Source of the DNA: Spongospora subterranea f. sp. subterranea
Lineage: Eukaryota > Endomyxa: Phytomyxea > Phytomyxea > Plasmodiophorida
DNA length: 64,000 bases
NCBI GenBank assembly: GCA_049724395.1
Contig: JAUGWO010000067.1
Span: 1 to 64,000, forward strand
Reading direction: 5' to 3'
Made by a program: the position numbers and the translations under genes. The stretch's first letter is position 1. Every line of letters begins with the position of its first letter. Positions 10,310-23,807 of this stretch are shown one piece after another. Under the pieces are notes generated by a model. That model was not told where the DNA came from, searched no databases, and saw only the letters and a program-made list of their open reading frames with translations.

Positions 10310-13214
10310 TTATTCCAACCTACTCTCAGCTTTTAATCGCTCCAACACTTGTACAAATTGAGCTTTATCCACGAATGGGCTTTTTCTGACAGGATTTGAG
10401 TAGAAAAGATCTCCAACGTCAGACGAAACCGATAATGGTGATCGGTCTCGTGGCGAAACATTCCTGGAACAAGGCATGTTTGTTTCGATATCAGATTGCA
10501 CATAAATTTTAGATCGATCATGCTGTCGATGCCTGAGAGAAATCATCGCCTCGTCAAGCTGGGGAGATATCAGTTCTAGCGGTGTCTGCCTTGGTGAGCA
10601 AACAACCGATTCAGCCGGCGATGTGGTTTGGCTGGATTCCGACTGGTGGCGCCGCAATCTTTCGATTAAATAGCGAATCTGACGTTGCAATGGGTAAGCA
10701 TGACATGTCTATAGAGCTAAATCCCGAACCTGTGCGTCGCGTTCTTCAAGCTGAAATTTTAACGCTTCGTGATCAATGGCGGAGCGCCGCTGAGTTTGCA
10801 ATTTAGCCATTTCTTGAGAAACAGATTGCACTAAAGCAAAAAATTAGCCCATGTTGTAAAATTCAGTAGCGCGACAACCTAATTTCGACAAATGCGAACT
10901 ACTATGCTTCGATTTTCGAATTTGCTCAAGTTCGGCATCTCGGATACGTATTTCTTCTTCAAGTAAACTGTTTCGCTGTAAAAGATTTCGTTCCCTATCG
11001 CTGAAAATGGTCGCGAGAGTTGTTTCATTGTTGATCGTCTGAGTGGACGAAACCTATTCGGTCAAATGTTTATCCCATAATCGGCGTATAATCATAAACG
11101 CAGCAGTACCTGACTAGGTCGAACTGTGGAAGCTTCTTTGGCAGGTGCTAGTCTATGGCGGACTAACGACAAGACGCTCTCTTCAAGTAGCGCTTTTCTT
11201 TTTTTCAAGCTGTTAATATCTGTTGTTAACCGCAAACGTTCCTCATCAAGGTCTCGAATCATCGCTCGTTGCAACGAGGGCCGTTCGTGCGGCAAATGAG
11301 TGGTACGACTTTCTACCTCGGCATCTTCTTCAAAATGAGAATTCCCCCTCTCCTACACTCGTCAGCGGCTATTAACAATTAGGAACAGATATGGCTCTGA
11401 CCACGTCGGGGTTAGCCTTCCGTGCTGCTGCTAATGCAGTCCTGAGTCGGCCATTAGCCAAAATAACGCGCCGTAACCTGATCTCCATCTGAGTCTTGGC
11501 TGACTTGATGTCTCGAGAGGGTGCGTTTTCATGACTGCTATCAAGCACGACAATTAGCAAAAATTCGACATTCTTTGAAAAATGAACCTGAGATTATCAC
11601 CAGCGTTAGCGAATAATGCAAGCTTACAATGTACAGCTCCCAATTCTTTCTCAAGTTCTGCGATTTTTTGTTCCGATAAGTGAACGGCGCGTTCAAGTTC
11701 CTAAAAAATGTTGGTAACCAAAACCGAGCAGCAGATGTCCATAGACTGACAACTGAAGTAAACCACCTCTGGGTTAATTCTTCAGCAATTGGGAGTAACT
11801 GAGTTGTGGTTGTTTGCCAAGGCTCAAAATCATTAACTGTTTTAAACAATCCAAGTTGCTCAATACTACGAAAACGTTGCATTTTCGCTTCGAGAAGTCC
11901 TCGAGCAATCTACGAAGAGTGGGTTACAAGCAGCGTTGAAATTGCAATGACCCACTTTTAACTGATGATTTAGTGTTTTTTCCATTTCAGCAACTCGACT
12001 TTCAGCGGCAGCACGAGCATCTCTTTCCTTAATCAGCTCAGGCGACTCTTGCTCATTCTCCCGACTTTCAAGCATTGTAAAAGTCTCTGCCTGAAACAAT
12101 AAGCTAAGAAAACATGCCCGAAAAGTTGGCGGGAAACGACAGCATACTTGCTGTTCGAGATCGGCAAGTCGAACTTGATACTTCGAAATAGTCTCGGTAT
12201 TCTTCTTGATAACGGCAGATAAATCTTCCAGCTGAGCCGATTGCTGTTCATCGTTTCGTACGAGCTCTTGAAGTCTGGTGCGAAGGCTAAGCATGATCCG
12301 TTCGTCTTCGCGAAGCTGTGCTTCAGCGTCCGATAGTTGCTTCAACGTTCCTGACAGCGCAAGCACGCCACCAAAAAATAAGTTACAAAAAATGCAAAGT
12401 GTATTTCTTCATTCTGTACCAGAATGAAGAATAGACACAGCTTCAAGCTTCTGCTGTAACTGATTTAAAACTTCACGTTCAAAGCGCTCGGTCGCTGTTT
12501 TCCTGTCGGCTATAAGCACAGAATCACCATCTAAAACATCCAAGCTGGAAGGAAATTGGAGAACGTTTGTGATGTTAACATTGAACTGATTACCTTGGGA
12601 TCGCAAAAATCACAAACTGTCGAGCGTGAGGCAATTTCATCATCGGATTGCCATCGATACAGAGTCTGGTCAGGTTACCAGTACTGGCAAGCGCATGTAC
12701 GTCGTCAAGCTGACAACTGTCAGAGATGAAACGGAGAGATGGGAAGCTTTGCGTACTACACTGATTTTGTTTCTGGACAAGCGGAAATCCATCAGACGAC
12801 GATTCTGCTTCATCGTCGAAGGAATTGTTTGAATTTGATTGCCCGATAAATCTAGTACTTCCAAATTTGATAAAGACTCTAGTCCTTCGATAAGTTTCAC
12901 TCGATTATCGGATACATTCAACACGCGAAGGAATCGGAGGGCCGACAGGTTTTCCAATCGTGCGATTGCATTGAAACTCAGATTGAGCTCTCGACATCGA
13001 GGGACTAACTCTAGCTTCTCTATTCTCTGCAGCCACGAGATTAACACTGTCCACCTAGGAATACGAAAACAAAAAAACAAGACACCTTGATCTGGCCACG
13101 TCTGTCGGAATTGGCGCGGTAATGCAGGTCGACATGAGTGGCGGTCGGCAGCGTCTTGCCCTGTCCGCCGATGGCGTGCTGCAGTACGGCCACACTGATA
13201 TAGCAGACCGTCAT
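10310..13214 (-). CDS. Centriolin-like leucine-rich-repeat and coiled-coil protein
   Basis: A multi-exon gene. The N-terminal exon (from the ATG at 13214) joins across a 59-nt intron (GQIK to RIEKLEL) to SDS22-type leucine-rich repeats: CRELNLSFNAI, LRVLNVSDNRV and LEVLDLSGNQI. An LRR cap region with NPMMKLPHARQFVIF follows. Next is a motif LDVLDGDSVLIADRKTATERF that lines up with the LESLEG..VTTQDRQEAFERF segment after the LRRs of centriolin (CNTRL/CEP110). The rest, in several short exons (about 12606-10310), is predicted coiled coil ending in a serine/proline-rich tail. Centriolin acts at mother-centriole subdistal appendages and in abscission. This protein is much shorter than animal centriolin. 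An LRRCC1- or CEP97-type relative is the alternative. Internal exon borders and the start are provisional. Confidence 0.68.
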
Positions 13215-15416
13215 GGCTGGCTCCTGCTACCAGCCGCAGAGAACGGCGGCGCCTTGATCTCGCCCGAATATCTGCGAGCGGTTAGACGAATGGCGTCTTA
13301 TCCCACGACATTGCGTCGAATGATGATGATCAGTCTGCTGAGTGCAGTTCCCACGTTTCAACCATAATAGCGTCCCCGGAAAGGATACAATAACAGCCGC
13401 CATCTCTGTCGGCAATCGGTCGGTCCAGACGAAATTTGATAGCCTGTCTGGTCCAGCAATCCTGCTGTCGCCGTTGGCGGTGGACGAAATCAGAAGACGC
13501 GAAAGGGTGTTCATCACAACCCCGTTATTGCTGGGGGCGTGTGGAGAATGCCAACGGTTTATTTTTTCATTATTTTTAGCCAGATGTTGGATGACTTTAT
13601 CCAACAGAACCTTCATCGACCACAATTTCGAATTCGTCAAGATCGCCAACATATTTGTCTTGAATTTTCAGAAAGGCGGGCTAACAAGCCGAAACTGATC
13701 TTGTTCGTCCTCCAGTACTTCCTCGTCAATGTTTTTCAGTTCGGTGGGATCATTATGGAACCCAACGACGCCAACATTCCAACGAATGAGCCCATACGTT
13801 TTTTTAAATGACTCTTTGCAACTGGGGCAGCGTTGAAGGCATCGCGACCTGCCGTTGACATGTTCCACGTCCTATCCGAATTCGTTGTTTGTGACGAACA
13901 CGTTTTCACGTCTTGTGATTCCTTTCACCGCCCGATCGAGAAATATCCGATCACAGCAATTCAATTCTAGAGACGGCGCCAGCGGATTGCTGTGAATTGC
14001 CAATAGCACCTTGCTCAAAGTTGCAGTTTTGCGATATCGATTTGCACCCCAGCCTGCTTTGTCGACATAAACAGGGATCCCTCTTGGTGTATTGATAAAC
14101 AATATGGGAACTGTTGCAGCAATGCTTCGCCTTGGGATGGTTCCGATGGGATGATGCGGTGCAGAGCCTTTCGACGTGCGTTCCCATGGCGTTGACTGAG
14201 ATCGCGGCTCATCTGGTTGAATAAAGGGTTTTAGAATCGGGAGCCAATTGATCGAAAACGTTTTTGTTGCGATCAAAACTTCGTCAGGAACAGATGCCAC
14301 GTTGAAAACGTCGTTCAAAAAATACCCAATGGCCGCGCACGATGGTTGTACAGTAACACCCGCCAAGGCCGTTGTTCCCTTCCAATGGTCGATATCTAGA
14401 ACAAAATGTCGTGTAGGTCGTGGCCGATGGTGACGTTTTTAAGATTTCTCGTCGTGCGATGGCGTTTGGCATGGGAACCAAGGCGGACTTCAACAGTAGA
14501 TTGAACGGCGAACACACATGTTGACCAGCGCGTTTTGGTAAATACAATCAGCCAATACTGTTTGCTCACAAAAGTGTCGTTGCTCTCCAGAAGATGAGCA
14601 TAGTTGACAATGTGATCGAACGAAGCTGTTTTTTTTGGACCTTGCAGTTTCCTCCAATCCACACCGACTTCGTTGAACCCGCACGGTGCACAGCCAAAGG
14701 CAAATACAAACCTATTGCTTTCCAGCGCCATTTTTTGTAGCGATTCACTACATTTGGAGAGTCAGTAGAAATTCGGCTGTCACAAGGAGACTCAGCTCAC
14801 CAGTTATGATCGCTATCGTTATTGTTCTCCAGCGGGGACATCATACGACGATCTCACCCGTCAAGGTCGATGCGATTCCGGCCGATAAAGGAGGAGCGTT
14901 GACCAGAATTTTCCGATACGCGCATGGGGTTCAGAACTGTTTCCAAGGAGCGATTGGAGGGAAAATCGTGGCCGTAATCGGCGCGTGGTTGGTCAAATCC
15001 AGGGCACCGAAGTCAGATTGGTCCAACGCCACATGGATTCATACGCACCATGTTGTAGGCATTCGTGATGCTGAGCAATGTCACAGAGAAATCCACCAAA
15101 GAGTATTACACTTCTTGGTGACAAAACGCAATTATATCTAACCAAAGAACTCTGCCCGAACTGCAATATTGATGCAATTATAATTGTTTTTGCAACATTG
15201 GTTCGAATTCCAGTTTGCACCTCCTCCTATAGATCCAACCGGTCCGTTTTGTTTTTTTCCAACAATGCAAGAGTTCTTGCGCCAGCGCCAGCGGCCTGAT
15301 TCTACAGTACAGTTGAATCGTACGTACAAAAAAGTGTACGTTGGATGGATGAACTGGCATGCCGACTGCTCTGAACAACTGCCCGAGTGTGGTTAGGTAC
15401 ACTTGACCGGCTTATC
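13215..15416. other. Unassigned 2.2-kb stretch with overlapping ORFs
   Basis: ORFs of 60-164 codons overlap on both strands (for example 13872-14366 and 14396-14731 on the minus strand, 14686-15141 on the plus). None has a recognisable domain. A CPSCK-type pair of cysteines at about 13840 (minus strand) hints at a decayed transposase, but I cannot name a family. It may also contain 5' exons of the centriolin-like gene. Confidence 0.3.
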
Positions 15417-15482
15417 CGACTGGTGTACAGTTAGCGTTCGACTGGTGTACAGTTAGCGTGCGACTGGTGTACAGTTAGTGTA
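15417..15482. repeat. Three tandem copies of a 22-bp unit upstream of DDX39
   Basis: The unit cgactggtgtacagttagcg plus two bases is repeated three times without spacers, about 150 bp before the DDX39 start codon. The third copy has changed bases at its end. It includes a tgtaca palindrome in each unit. It lies where promoter elements would be, so it may bind a factor cooperatively; that is inference. Confidence 0.75.
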
Positions 15483-15633
15483 CAATATGTGGAGAGGCGA
15501 TGCCGTGGCGCAGTTTCCTTAATTGAGGACGGTATCGGTGATATCGGTCACACACAGTATTGTCGTTAGTCGATTAGTGTGGTTTAGAGAAGTCGTTGGC
15601 GGTGGTGTTATTGGAACGGCTGGGAAAAGCGAC

Positions 15634-17196
15634 ATGGCGGACGACAAGAACTTGAATGATGAGGACCTAGTCGAGTACGAGGAGGAGGAGGTCGGGGAGA
15701 CCGTCAAAGGCGCTGGGGCCGCCGCAAAAGAACTGAAAAAGTAAGCAGATAACTGCGGCCAGATAGCGTCCATCTCCGTGTCAATCTACCCCATCTGGAG
15801 GAGGACGGGCCTCATTTTTGGAGACTTGTCGAGACCGATATCAATTATGTTCATCAGGGGGTCCTATTCCGGCATTCACGCATCTGGTTTCAGAGATTTT
15901 TTGCTGAAACCAGAGTTACTTCGGGCTGTCCGAGACTGCGGGTTCGAGCATCCTTCAGAAGGTCATTAATCTCCATCATTTTACGTCTAATTATTCTAAC
16001 GCTTCAAATTACAGTTCAACACGAATGTATCCCTCAGGCTATTCTTGGCATGGATATTGTTTGCCAGGCTAAATCTGGAATGGGGAAAACCGCGGTGTTC
16101 GTCTTAGCTGTTTTGCAGCAGTTGGAACCCGAGGCGGGCGTTGTCGATACATTAGTTCTTTGTCATACTCGCGAGCTTGCCTATCAGATCTGCCAGGAAT
16201 TTGAGAGGTTCAGTAAGTATTTTCCGGATGTCAAGACCGCTGTCCTTTTTGGTGGAATCAATATCCGTGAACATCGTCGAATGTTGAAGGAGGACACTCC
16301 CCATATTGTGGTTGGCACACCTGGTCGTACTCTTGCCCTTGCTAATGAAGGAGCGCTCAAGCTTGACAAACTTAAACGATTTGTTTTGGATGAATGTGAT
16401 TCACTGCTTGAGTCCCTAGATATGCGCAAAGATGTTCAGTCAATATTCAAACACACACCCCACGAAAAACAGGTACGTTCAATATATACAATTTCTGTGT
16501 GCATTGTTGTTTATATTTGTTTTATTAGGTCATGTTGTTTTCAGCAACAATCTCGAAAGACATGCGCGCCGTATGCCGTCGCTTTGCACAACATCCGTTG
16601 GAGATTTTTGTCGATGATGAATCCAAACTGACTCTGCACGGTCTGCAACAGCACTATGTCAAGCTCAGTGAATCGCAGAAAAACAGGAGGCTTAACCAGT
16701 TGCTGGACGACCTGGAATTCAACCAGGTATTCTTATATGGGCTGCGTAGTTCCTCAATATTTTTTATTAACGTTCTACTTAGGTTGTCATCTTCGTTAAC
16801 TCTGTTCATCGCGCGTCAGAGTTAAATAAGCTGCTAAATGAATGTGCGTTCCCTTCTATGTGCATTCATTCCCGAATGAAGCAAGAAGAGCGTATTGAGC
16901 GGTACAACAAGTTCAAAGAGTACAAATCCCGTATTCTAGTTTCGACTGACATTTTCGGACGTGGTGTTGATATTGAACGTGTCAATATCGTAATCAACTA
17001 TGATATGCCCAAGGAAAGCGACACTTATTTGCATCGTGTCGGTCGGGCTGGTCGTTTTGGAACAAAAGGGCTTGGAATTTCGTTCGTGAGTTCAGAAGAA
17101 GATTCAACTGTTTTGGAACAAGTCCAGTCTCGTTTCGAAGTCGAAATCACCGAATTGCCCGACAAGATTGATTCTAGCACGTACATGACGGCCTAA
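15634..17196 (+). CDS. DDX39B: UAP56/DDX39-type DEAD-box RNA helicase
   Basis: ATP-dependent RNA helicase of the TREX complex, used in spliceosome assembly and mRNA export in the nucleus. There are five exons: 15634-15740, 15858-15961, 16015-16472, 16529-16726 and 16783-17196, totalling 427 codons (human UAP56 has 428 residues). The protein opens with the acidic [19 protein letters not shown]. Seen motifs are the Q motif ([16 protein letters not shown]), motif I AKSGMGKT, Ia [10 protein letters not shown], Ib TPGR, motif II as DECD (the UAP56 variant of DEAD), motif [24 protein letters not shown] and [32 protein letters not shown] is characteristic of this subfamily. Introns are 53-117 nt. 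It is intact and the identity is very secure. Confidence 0.97.
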
Positions 17197-18332
17197 ATCT
17201 ATGTTTCCGAAATCGTTTCTTGGGCCTTTATGCGGAATGACAGGGCCGCATGTTTGATTATAAATCCGGTCATCCTATTTCTTCTGTTTCAGCATGGATT
17301 GTTTCTTTCACATTGGGCGTAAACAAGTCAGGTATCAAAGCGTATAGGTTTCGAGGCCGTTTGCTGGAAGACGCTGATTTTCAAAAATGGACGGATTTTC
17401 TGCATTTCTGCGAATCATGATTAAGCGACTAACGCATCAGATGTTGCCGTAATGAGTTTACGATCAGGTTAAAAGTATATTTGGTAGCCCTCGATTTTTG
17501 ATGTAATAAACACGATTACTGTAGAATCAACTTTGACTCCGCTTGAAGAAGAGCGCATTTTTGAAAATGAGATCTCATGCAAGCATCCTTGAACTTCGAA
17601 CGAGGAGTTCACAACTCAGAATCGTGCTGTGTCATTTGATGATTGATTGTACTGTATCAACACACGATTGTGGAACTTGCTGAAATTCACCTGCAGCACA
17701 TTTGTGTGTTTGTTACTCCCAGGAACCAGCGAAGGCAATTGATCGTAACGACATAAAGGTCACTTACGTTGAGTGCATCATGATGAACTCACTCCAGCAC
17801 GATGTGATTCTTCATCGATTGAGTTAAACAATCCTCCTTTGTAGTAATCTCTGTTCAAGATAGGTAGAGCAACGGGAACTCATTGGCACCAGAGTACTGG
17901 AACATTGCACCCTTAGGGCATATCATGTCCAGTTTATTTTGGAAATTGGGAGTCGCTAATAATCCTTGAACAAAACATATGATGTAGGCCCGCTTCCACG
18001 CTAAGGGGGGCATCGACATTCCCCTTTGATTGGCGCTGAAGCAAAGATACTGCTTGAGCGGCGTTATTGCAAAGCAAGGAACTGTCTTGATGGTTCTCTC
18101 CTGCAACGGAAGCCTGTTATATTGAACGGTAGTCTAGTAGCTATAACCAAAATGATGAGCGCGACACCGATACGTTCAGACACATTCGCTCATTGTTGAA
18201 ATTCAACAAACCAACACTGTTATGGTTAACAACACACATCTATTGCTTCTATACTTCCTGATATGGTTAGCAACACACATCTACTGCTTCTATTCTAACC
18301 CAGATAAATAAATACAAGGATGTTTATAATTC
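17197..18332. other. Intergenic region between DDX39 and lipoyl synthase
   Basis: This is the space between the convergent 3' ends of DDX39 and lipoyl synthase. A minus-strand ORF at 17855-18106 (83 codons) has no recognisable domain. Near 18215-18300 the phrase aacacacatctattgcttct occurs twice about 43 nt apart. Nothing else is supported. Confidence 0.4.
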
Positions 18333-19532
18333 TTAAACGGCTGGGGTATCGATATAAGGCTGGCGTTCATTAAGAATGTTCGTTATAAAAATTTCTCCAG
18401 CGCGGTACGATGATCTGACCAATGGGCCACTTGCCACGTACTTGAACCCCAGTGCTTCGCCTGAATTAGGACGTTAGTGACTGATTCAAAAAGTGGCGTT
18501 CTTATTATGGCGATGGTGTCCATTGTGACGTGATTGCAAAACACAACTAACCTTCGGCTTTGTAATATTGGAATTTTTCTGGAGTGACGAACGACTCAAC
18601 CTTCATATGACGCCGAGTAGGTTGCAGATATTGACCTAAAGTTAAGACAGAGACCCCTACGGCCAATAGGTCTTTCATAGTTTGTCGGAGATCGTCTTCG
18701 GTCTCCTCCAACGCCAAGCATGATTGATGATTTGGTGACCAGGTCTGGTTGTGCCTGAAAACAATAAGTTGCAAATAATAAACCCTCAGACGAGTAATGA
18801 ACCTGTTTAGCGAGTTCAAGAACACGCAGACTCTGACGATATTTGGCGCGATAATCTCTAACTTGGGGAGTGCATGCCTCAGTTGTCTCAACATTATGAG
18901 CGAACACATCCAGTCCCGACTTTGCGACAGTTTCGATTCTAGATTGATCTCCTGAAAAATCAGGCGTTAAACATTCCACGTATAAACGTTGTTCCGTCTT
19001 CTTTAGTTCTTTTACGGTGCGAGCAATATGAGCAGCCCCCTAACACTCCACTCAAGAAACGATAATGAAAACTGTAGACGCTAACCTGATCAGGAAGATC
19101 ATCTCGATCGACCGAAGTCAAAACAACGTAATCAAGACCCCATGAATGAATTGCTTTAGCAACTTTTAAAGGTTCATCCTCATCCAGGGGAGGGGGCGCA
19201 CGTGATGTTTTAACAGAGCAAAAGCGACAGCCGCGAGTGCAAGTATCGCCCATCAACATAATTGTAGCGGTGGCCGTTCCTTTCGCCCCGCCCCAACATT
19301 CACCGATATTCGGACACCTGGCTTCCTGGCAGACCGTTGCTAGGCCGAGAGTCTTCACGGTCTCGCGAAGTCGCTGGTAGTTGGGCCCGTCCGCCGGCTC
19401 GACTTTCAGCCAAGACGGCTTCGGGTATCGAATACGTGGCCGGGCTGGCATAAACGACTCCAGCGACGGGCCGGTACTTACTTGGGAACTAAAACGACAA
19501 ACATGACGAGAAGCGTTCCCACGATTGAACAT
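18333..19532 (-). CDS. LIAS: Lipoyl synthase, mitochondrial
   Basis: Radical-SAM enzyme that inserts two sulfurs into octanoyl groups on lipoate-dependent proteins (pyruvate dehydrogenase E2, GCSH) in mitochondria. The N-terminus ([17 protein letters not shown]) is basic and serine-rich, like a mitochondrial presequence. The auxiliary cluster motif C-x4-C-x5-C appears as [12 protein letters not shown] and the radical-SAM CxxxCxxC as [16 protein letters not shown] joins across a short intron to GAAHIARTV, followed by [21 protein letters not shown] continues across further introns to the C-terminal [21 protein letters not shown] with the conserved RSSY motif. At least three introns are present. 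All catalytic motifs are intact. Confidence 0.96.
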
Positions 19533-19793
19533 GACCGGAAGTGATTCAAAACACGACGGGGGGTGAACATTAGATTAGATGGGAAACAAAACAGAAAGTA
19601 AAAGGCCGCGCGGCCGCAGATCCATTGCTTTCCCGTGGGACAGTACTGCGCACGATACGAATGAACACGTTACAGTACTGGATTTCTCACGTTGAAATTG
19701 TTACTCATTATGGGAAAACGATCAATACTAGATCTGGCGCTAATCGGCGAATGGTGTCCGGAACCGTTGAAAGTGCGACATCAGATACTCCGC

Positions 19794-20167
19794 TCAGTTG
19801 TTGTGGGGAACTTGGGAAGTTATTGTGTCCGGTTCTGCGTATCTGGATTGATGCACTGTTGGTGATCGTGAAGACTTTGTACTGTCTGCTGATTTGTGGG
19901 AAAAGTGTTGAATAAGTTTTCGAAAATTCTATTTGATACTGTAATCGTACAACCGCTGACTACCTGGGTTGTCGTATCTATCGCAAACAGAAGTTTGCCT
20001 CGAAAAGATTTACGACGACCATTGCCCCTCATGTCCGGGTCCGGGGTCCTCAGCGACTTTAGGCGCCGATAAAAAATGTATAAAATCAAAAGTGTAGACT
20101 TTGCGTAAGAGAGTACATTTTTCAACTCAAGCCCCTGTTCCGGTGTCTTTCCATCAGGTGCAAGCAT
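19794..20167 (-). CDS. Hypothetical small protein, tentative gene
   Basis: A possible three-exon gene between lipoyl synthase and WDR5 on the same strand. The first exon begins MLAPDGKTPEQGLELKN. A 60-nt candidate intron (GTACTC...CTAAAG) and a second candidate of about 35 nt link to a basic, serine-rich tail ending PHNN. The intron sizes are compatible with the neighbours but the protein has no recognisable domain. It may instead be WDR5 3' or lipoyl synthase 5' untranslated sequence. Confidence 0.28.
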
Positions 20168-20351
20168 TTGTGTTTCAATTGCCAATTGGCTGCGATTACA
20201 GGGAGCGTGCCAGTCTGCACTGAACTACAATTGGCGTTCACTAATCCCTATACACATGACTGCTCTCCGTATCTTCGGCGGTACATGAACTCTACAGAAC
20301 TGCATGTAGTGGATAATTTATGTGAGACAATATATAAGGATGAGCAAATGA

Positions 20352-21765
<1,414 letters not shown>

Positions 21766-22382
21766 TTTCTGATTATGATCGTTCGCTGAGCGGCGTTCAA
21801 AACGATCTAATTTGTTCACTGGGTACTGTACTCAATATTGACTGTGAAAGTTTTGTCTCCGAACTGCGCGGGGTAGTTGCCACAATTTGAAACAGCAAAA
21901 ATTCCAAATGGCCGATCTAATTTCTGGCTTTCGTTCTTGAGGTATTATCGCTGGCAACCAGGACATAAATTTGATCGCGGTTCCCCAGCCCGGCAGTCAG
22001 GACTGCTGTTTTATCAATGTTTCATCACATCCCGCTTGCAAATATACAACCTCATTTTGCCATTTCGTAGCAACAGCCATGACGGGGAGCAGGGAATGAT
22101 AACCTCACTCCTGGTTCACAGTAGTAGTTTTCTTTCTTTCACTATTCCATTTTGGTTAAGAAGCTCGCTATGTTTTTCCTAGTCACCTGGCTCCTGCGAT
22201 GATAGCAGACGTGTTTCTTCGAATGAGAATTATGCCGCACGTGACGTACAAGAGAGAAGTAAAAGAAATAAGATTTATATGTTATACTAAATTAGCTCAG
22301 ATACAGGTACAAAAGATGAAGTGTACAATGTGAAACTTGAATTTGATCTTCAAACCACACGCTCAAAAATGGCATGCACTTC

Positions 22383-22775
22383 TTATGTGGAACAGGTGGG
22401 TGCATAGGTTTGTTGAACCATGCTGATAGGACTGGCTTGTTGCGCCAGTAACATCCTTTTCTTCTCAGTCTTGCTTCGCTTTTGTTTGTTGGTTTCGGCA
22501 ATGCAGAGCAAGATGGTGGCCGCTTTCCACAATCTTTGGTCTTCCATTCCATCAGCTCCACACAGCTCGAGTTCGCCTGCTCTTTTCATCAGCATTCCCC
22601 TGTTGTTATCAAGCTCCACCGCGTAGAATCCGTGCCCACTCCTTTTGATGACACCAACTTCGCCTCGGTTCTTGGCGCTAATTACCTCAACCCTTTGGCC
22701 AATCCAGCTAGCCGTTCCGAAGCACCTTTTTGGGTCTACTTCTTCCCATGTATCTTGCTGATTGCACTGCTCCAT
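22383..22775 (-). CDS. Small protein with a KOW/SH3-like barrel segment
   Basis: The 130-codon frame from the ATG at 22775 contains, at about residues 25-75, WIGQRVEVISAKNRGEVGVI followed by a GFYAVELD segment and GELEL. This is the alternation typical of a KOW or SH3-like barrel used for RNA or chromatin binding (as in GPKOW, KIN17 and Sgf29 types). A lysine-rich, nuclear-localisation-like stretch (KQKRSKTEKKR) follows near the C-terminus. The open frame extends 24 codons upstream, so another exon or start is possible. I cannot name the family. No intron is needed. Confidence 0.5.
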   Translation of the reverse strand: MEQCNQQDTWEEVDPKRCFGTASWIGQRVEVISAKNRGEVGVIKRSGHGFYAVELDNNRGMLMKRAGELELCGADGMEDQRLWKAATILLCIAETNKQKRSKTEKKRMLLAQQASPISMVQQTYAPTCST

Positions 22776-23807
22776 GAAAGTAAACGTAGCCAGTTCGACA
22801 AACGATGATACGCCGACAACCGGGGCGATAACGCAGTGAGGCAGCAAGCTACTGTATCACCAGCGACCTCAGTCTTTACTCTAGAATACGCACTGATTTC
22901 CCAAGCCGGTTTAGCCACGGCACGTCCACGATACGTACATACGTAAAAGGGCAGACATCAGGACATACGGTTTAAGGAAACGTGACGTGATCGCACTACA
23001 CGCACGGACATGCCCCATGGGTCCCAATGTCCCGTAACCGACTTGCAACTGTCGTCCAGTGGCAGTGGCGGACCGGGCTCAGTCAACCTTTCATGCACAC
23101 TATTGCCCTTGGTTCCTGCGCTGGCTGGCAATCGGGAGGAAATAAGTCCCACGTGAGCACTTGAGTATCGGCAGCTTAAATGGTGCCCAGCACTGTTGCT
23201 GGCATGATATCAGCTGCGTGCTTATCAGGTTTTCAAGACACGCAATCTGTGTCGTCGACAATGGCCTCAGCACTTCAGTTTGGAATCCTTAAAGCGATGA
23301 AACACATCATAATCAAGCGGGCCAGGTTCATTTTACCTGCTGCACTTGTAGTGGCGACTTTGTTATGTTCTGATTAGATTAGGTCTCATCGCCCACACTC
23401 TGGCGCGACTTCTGATTGAGACACGCCAGATGCGTTGGGGCATTTGCAAGTGATCAACGGTCGAGCGCCTCGTGCATTAGATTGTTCATGCAGTAGAACT
23501 GTTGCTCCAATTACATCGAAATTGTAACAACTGCGGTGCTGCTTGGCAACTCAACAGAATTTTGATGCGAGCCAGGATCGACCTACTGAGAAAAAAACTG
23601 ACCATCTTTCCGGCGGATGGCCCCTTTCTGAACCGCGAGTTCCCGGGTAATAGCACCAGCGTTCCATTCATGTTTGAACTGAAATCAAGCTCTATTTGGT
23701 CCTTGGCCTGTGGTTTGGTTCAAAAACTATTGTTGCCCATACGAATATGGTTTTTCATTGTATAAAGCTTAGCATCCAGGCAAATATTAAACACATTGCC
23801 TCGTATT
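22776..23807. other. Intergenic region without a supported gene
   Basis: Short ORFs only (longest 23502-23765, plus strand, 87 codons), none with recognisable domains. It may hold upstream exons of the KOW-like gene. The part before about 22380 on the other side (21770-22380) is likewise empty. Confidence 0.35.

Noticed and set aside
13122-13367. 81-codon plus-strand ORF overlapping the start of the LRR gene
   Set aside because: Antisense to the proposed first exon of the centriolin-like protein and without recognisable domain.
15190-15215. ggttcgaattcc, like a tRNA T-loop
   Set aside because: No acceptor stem, anticodon arm or D-arm can be paired around it.
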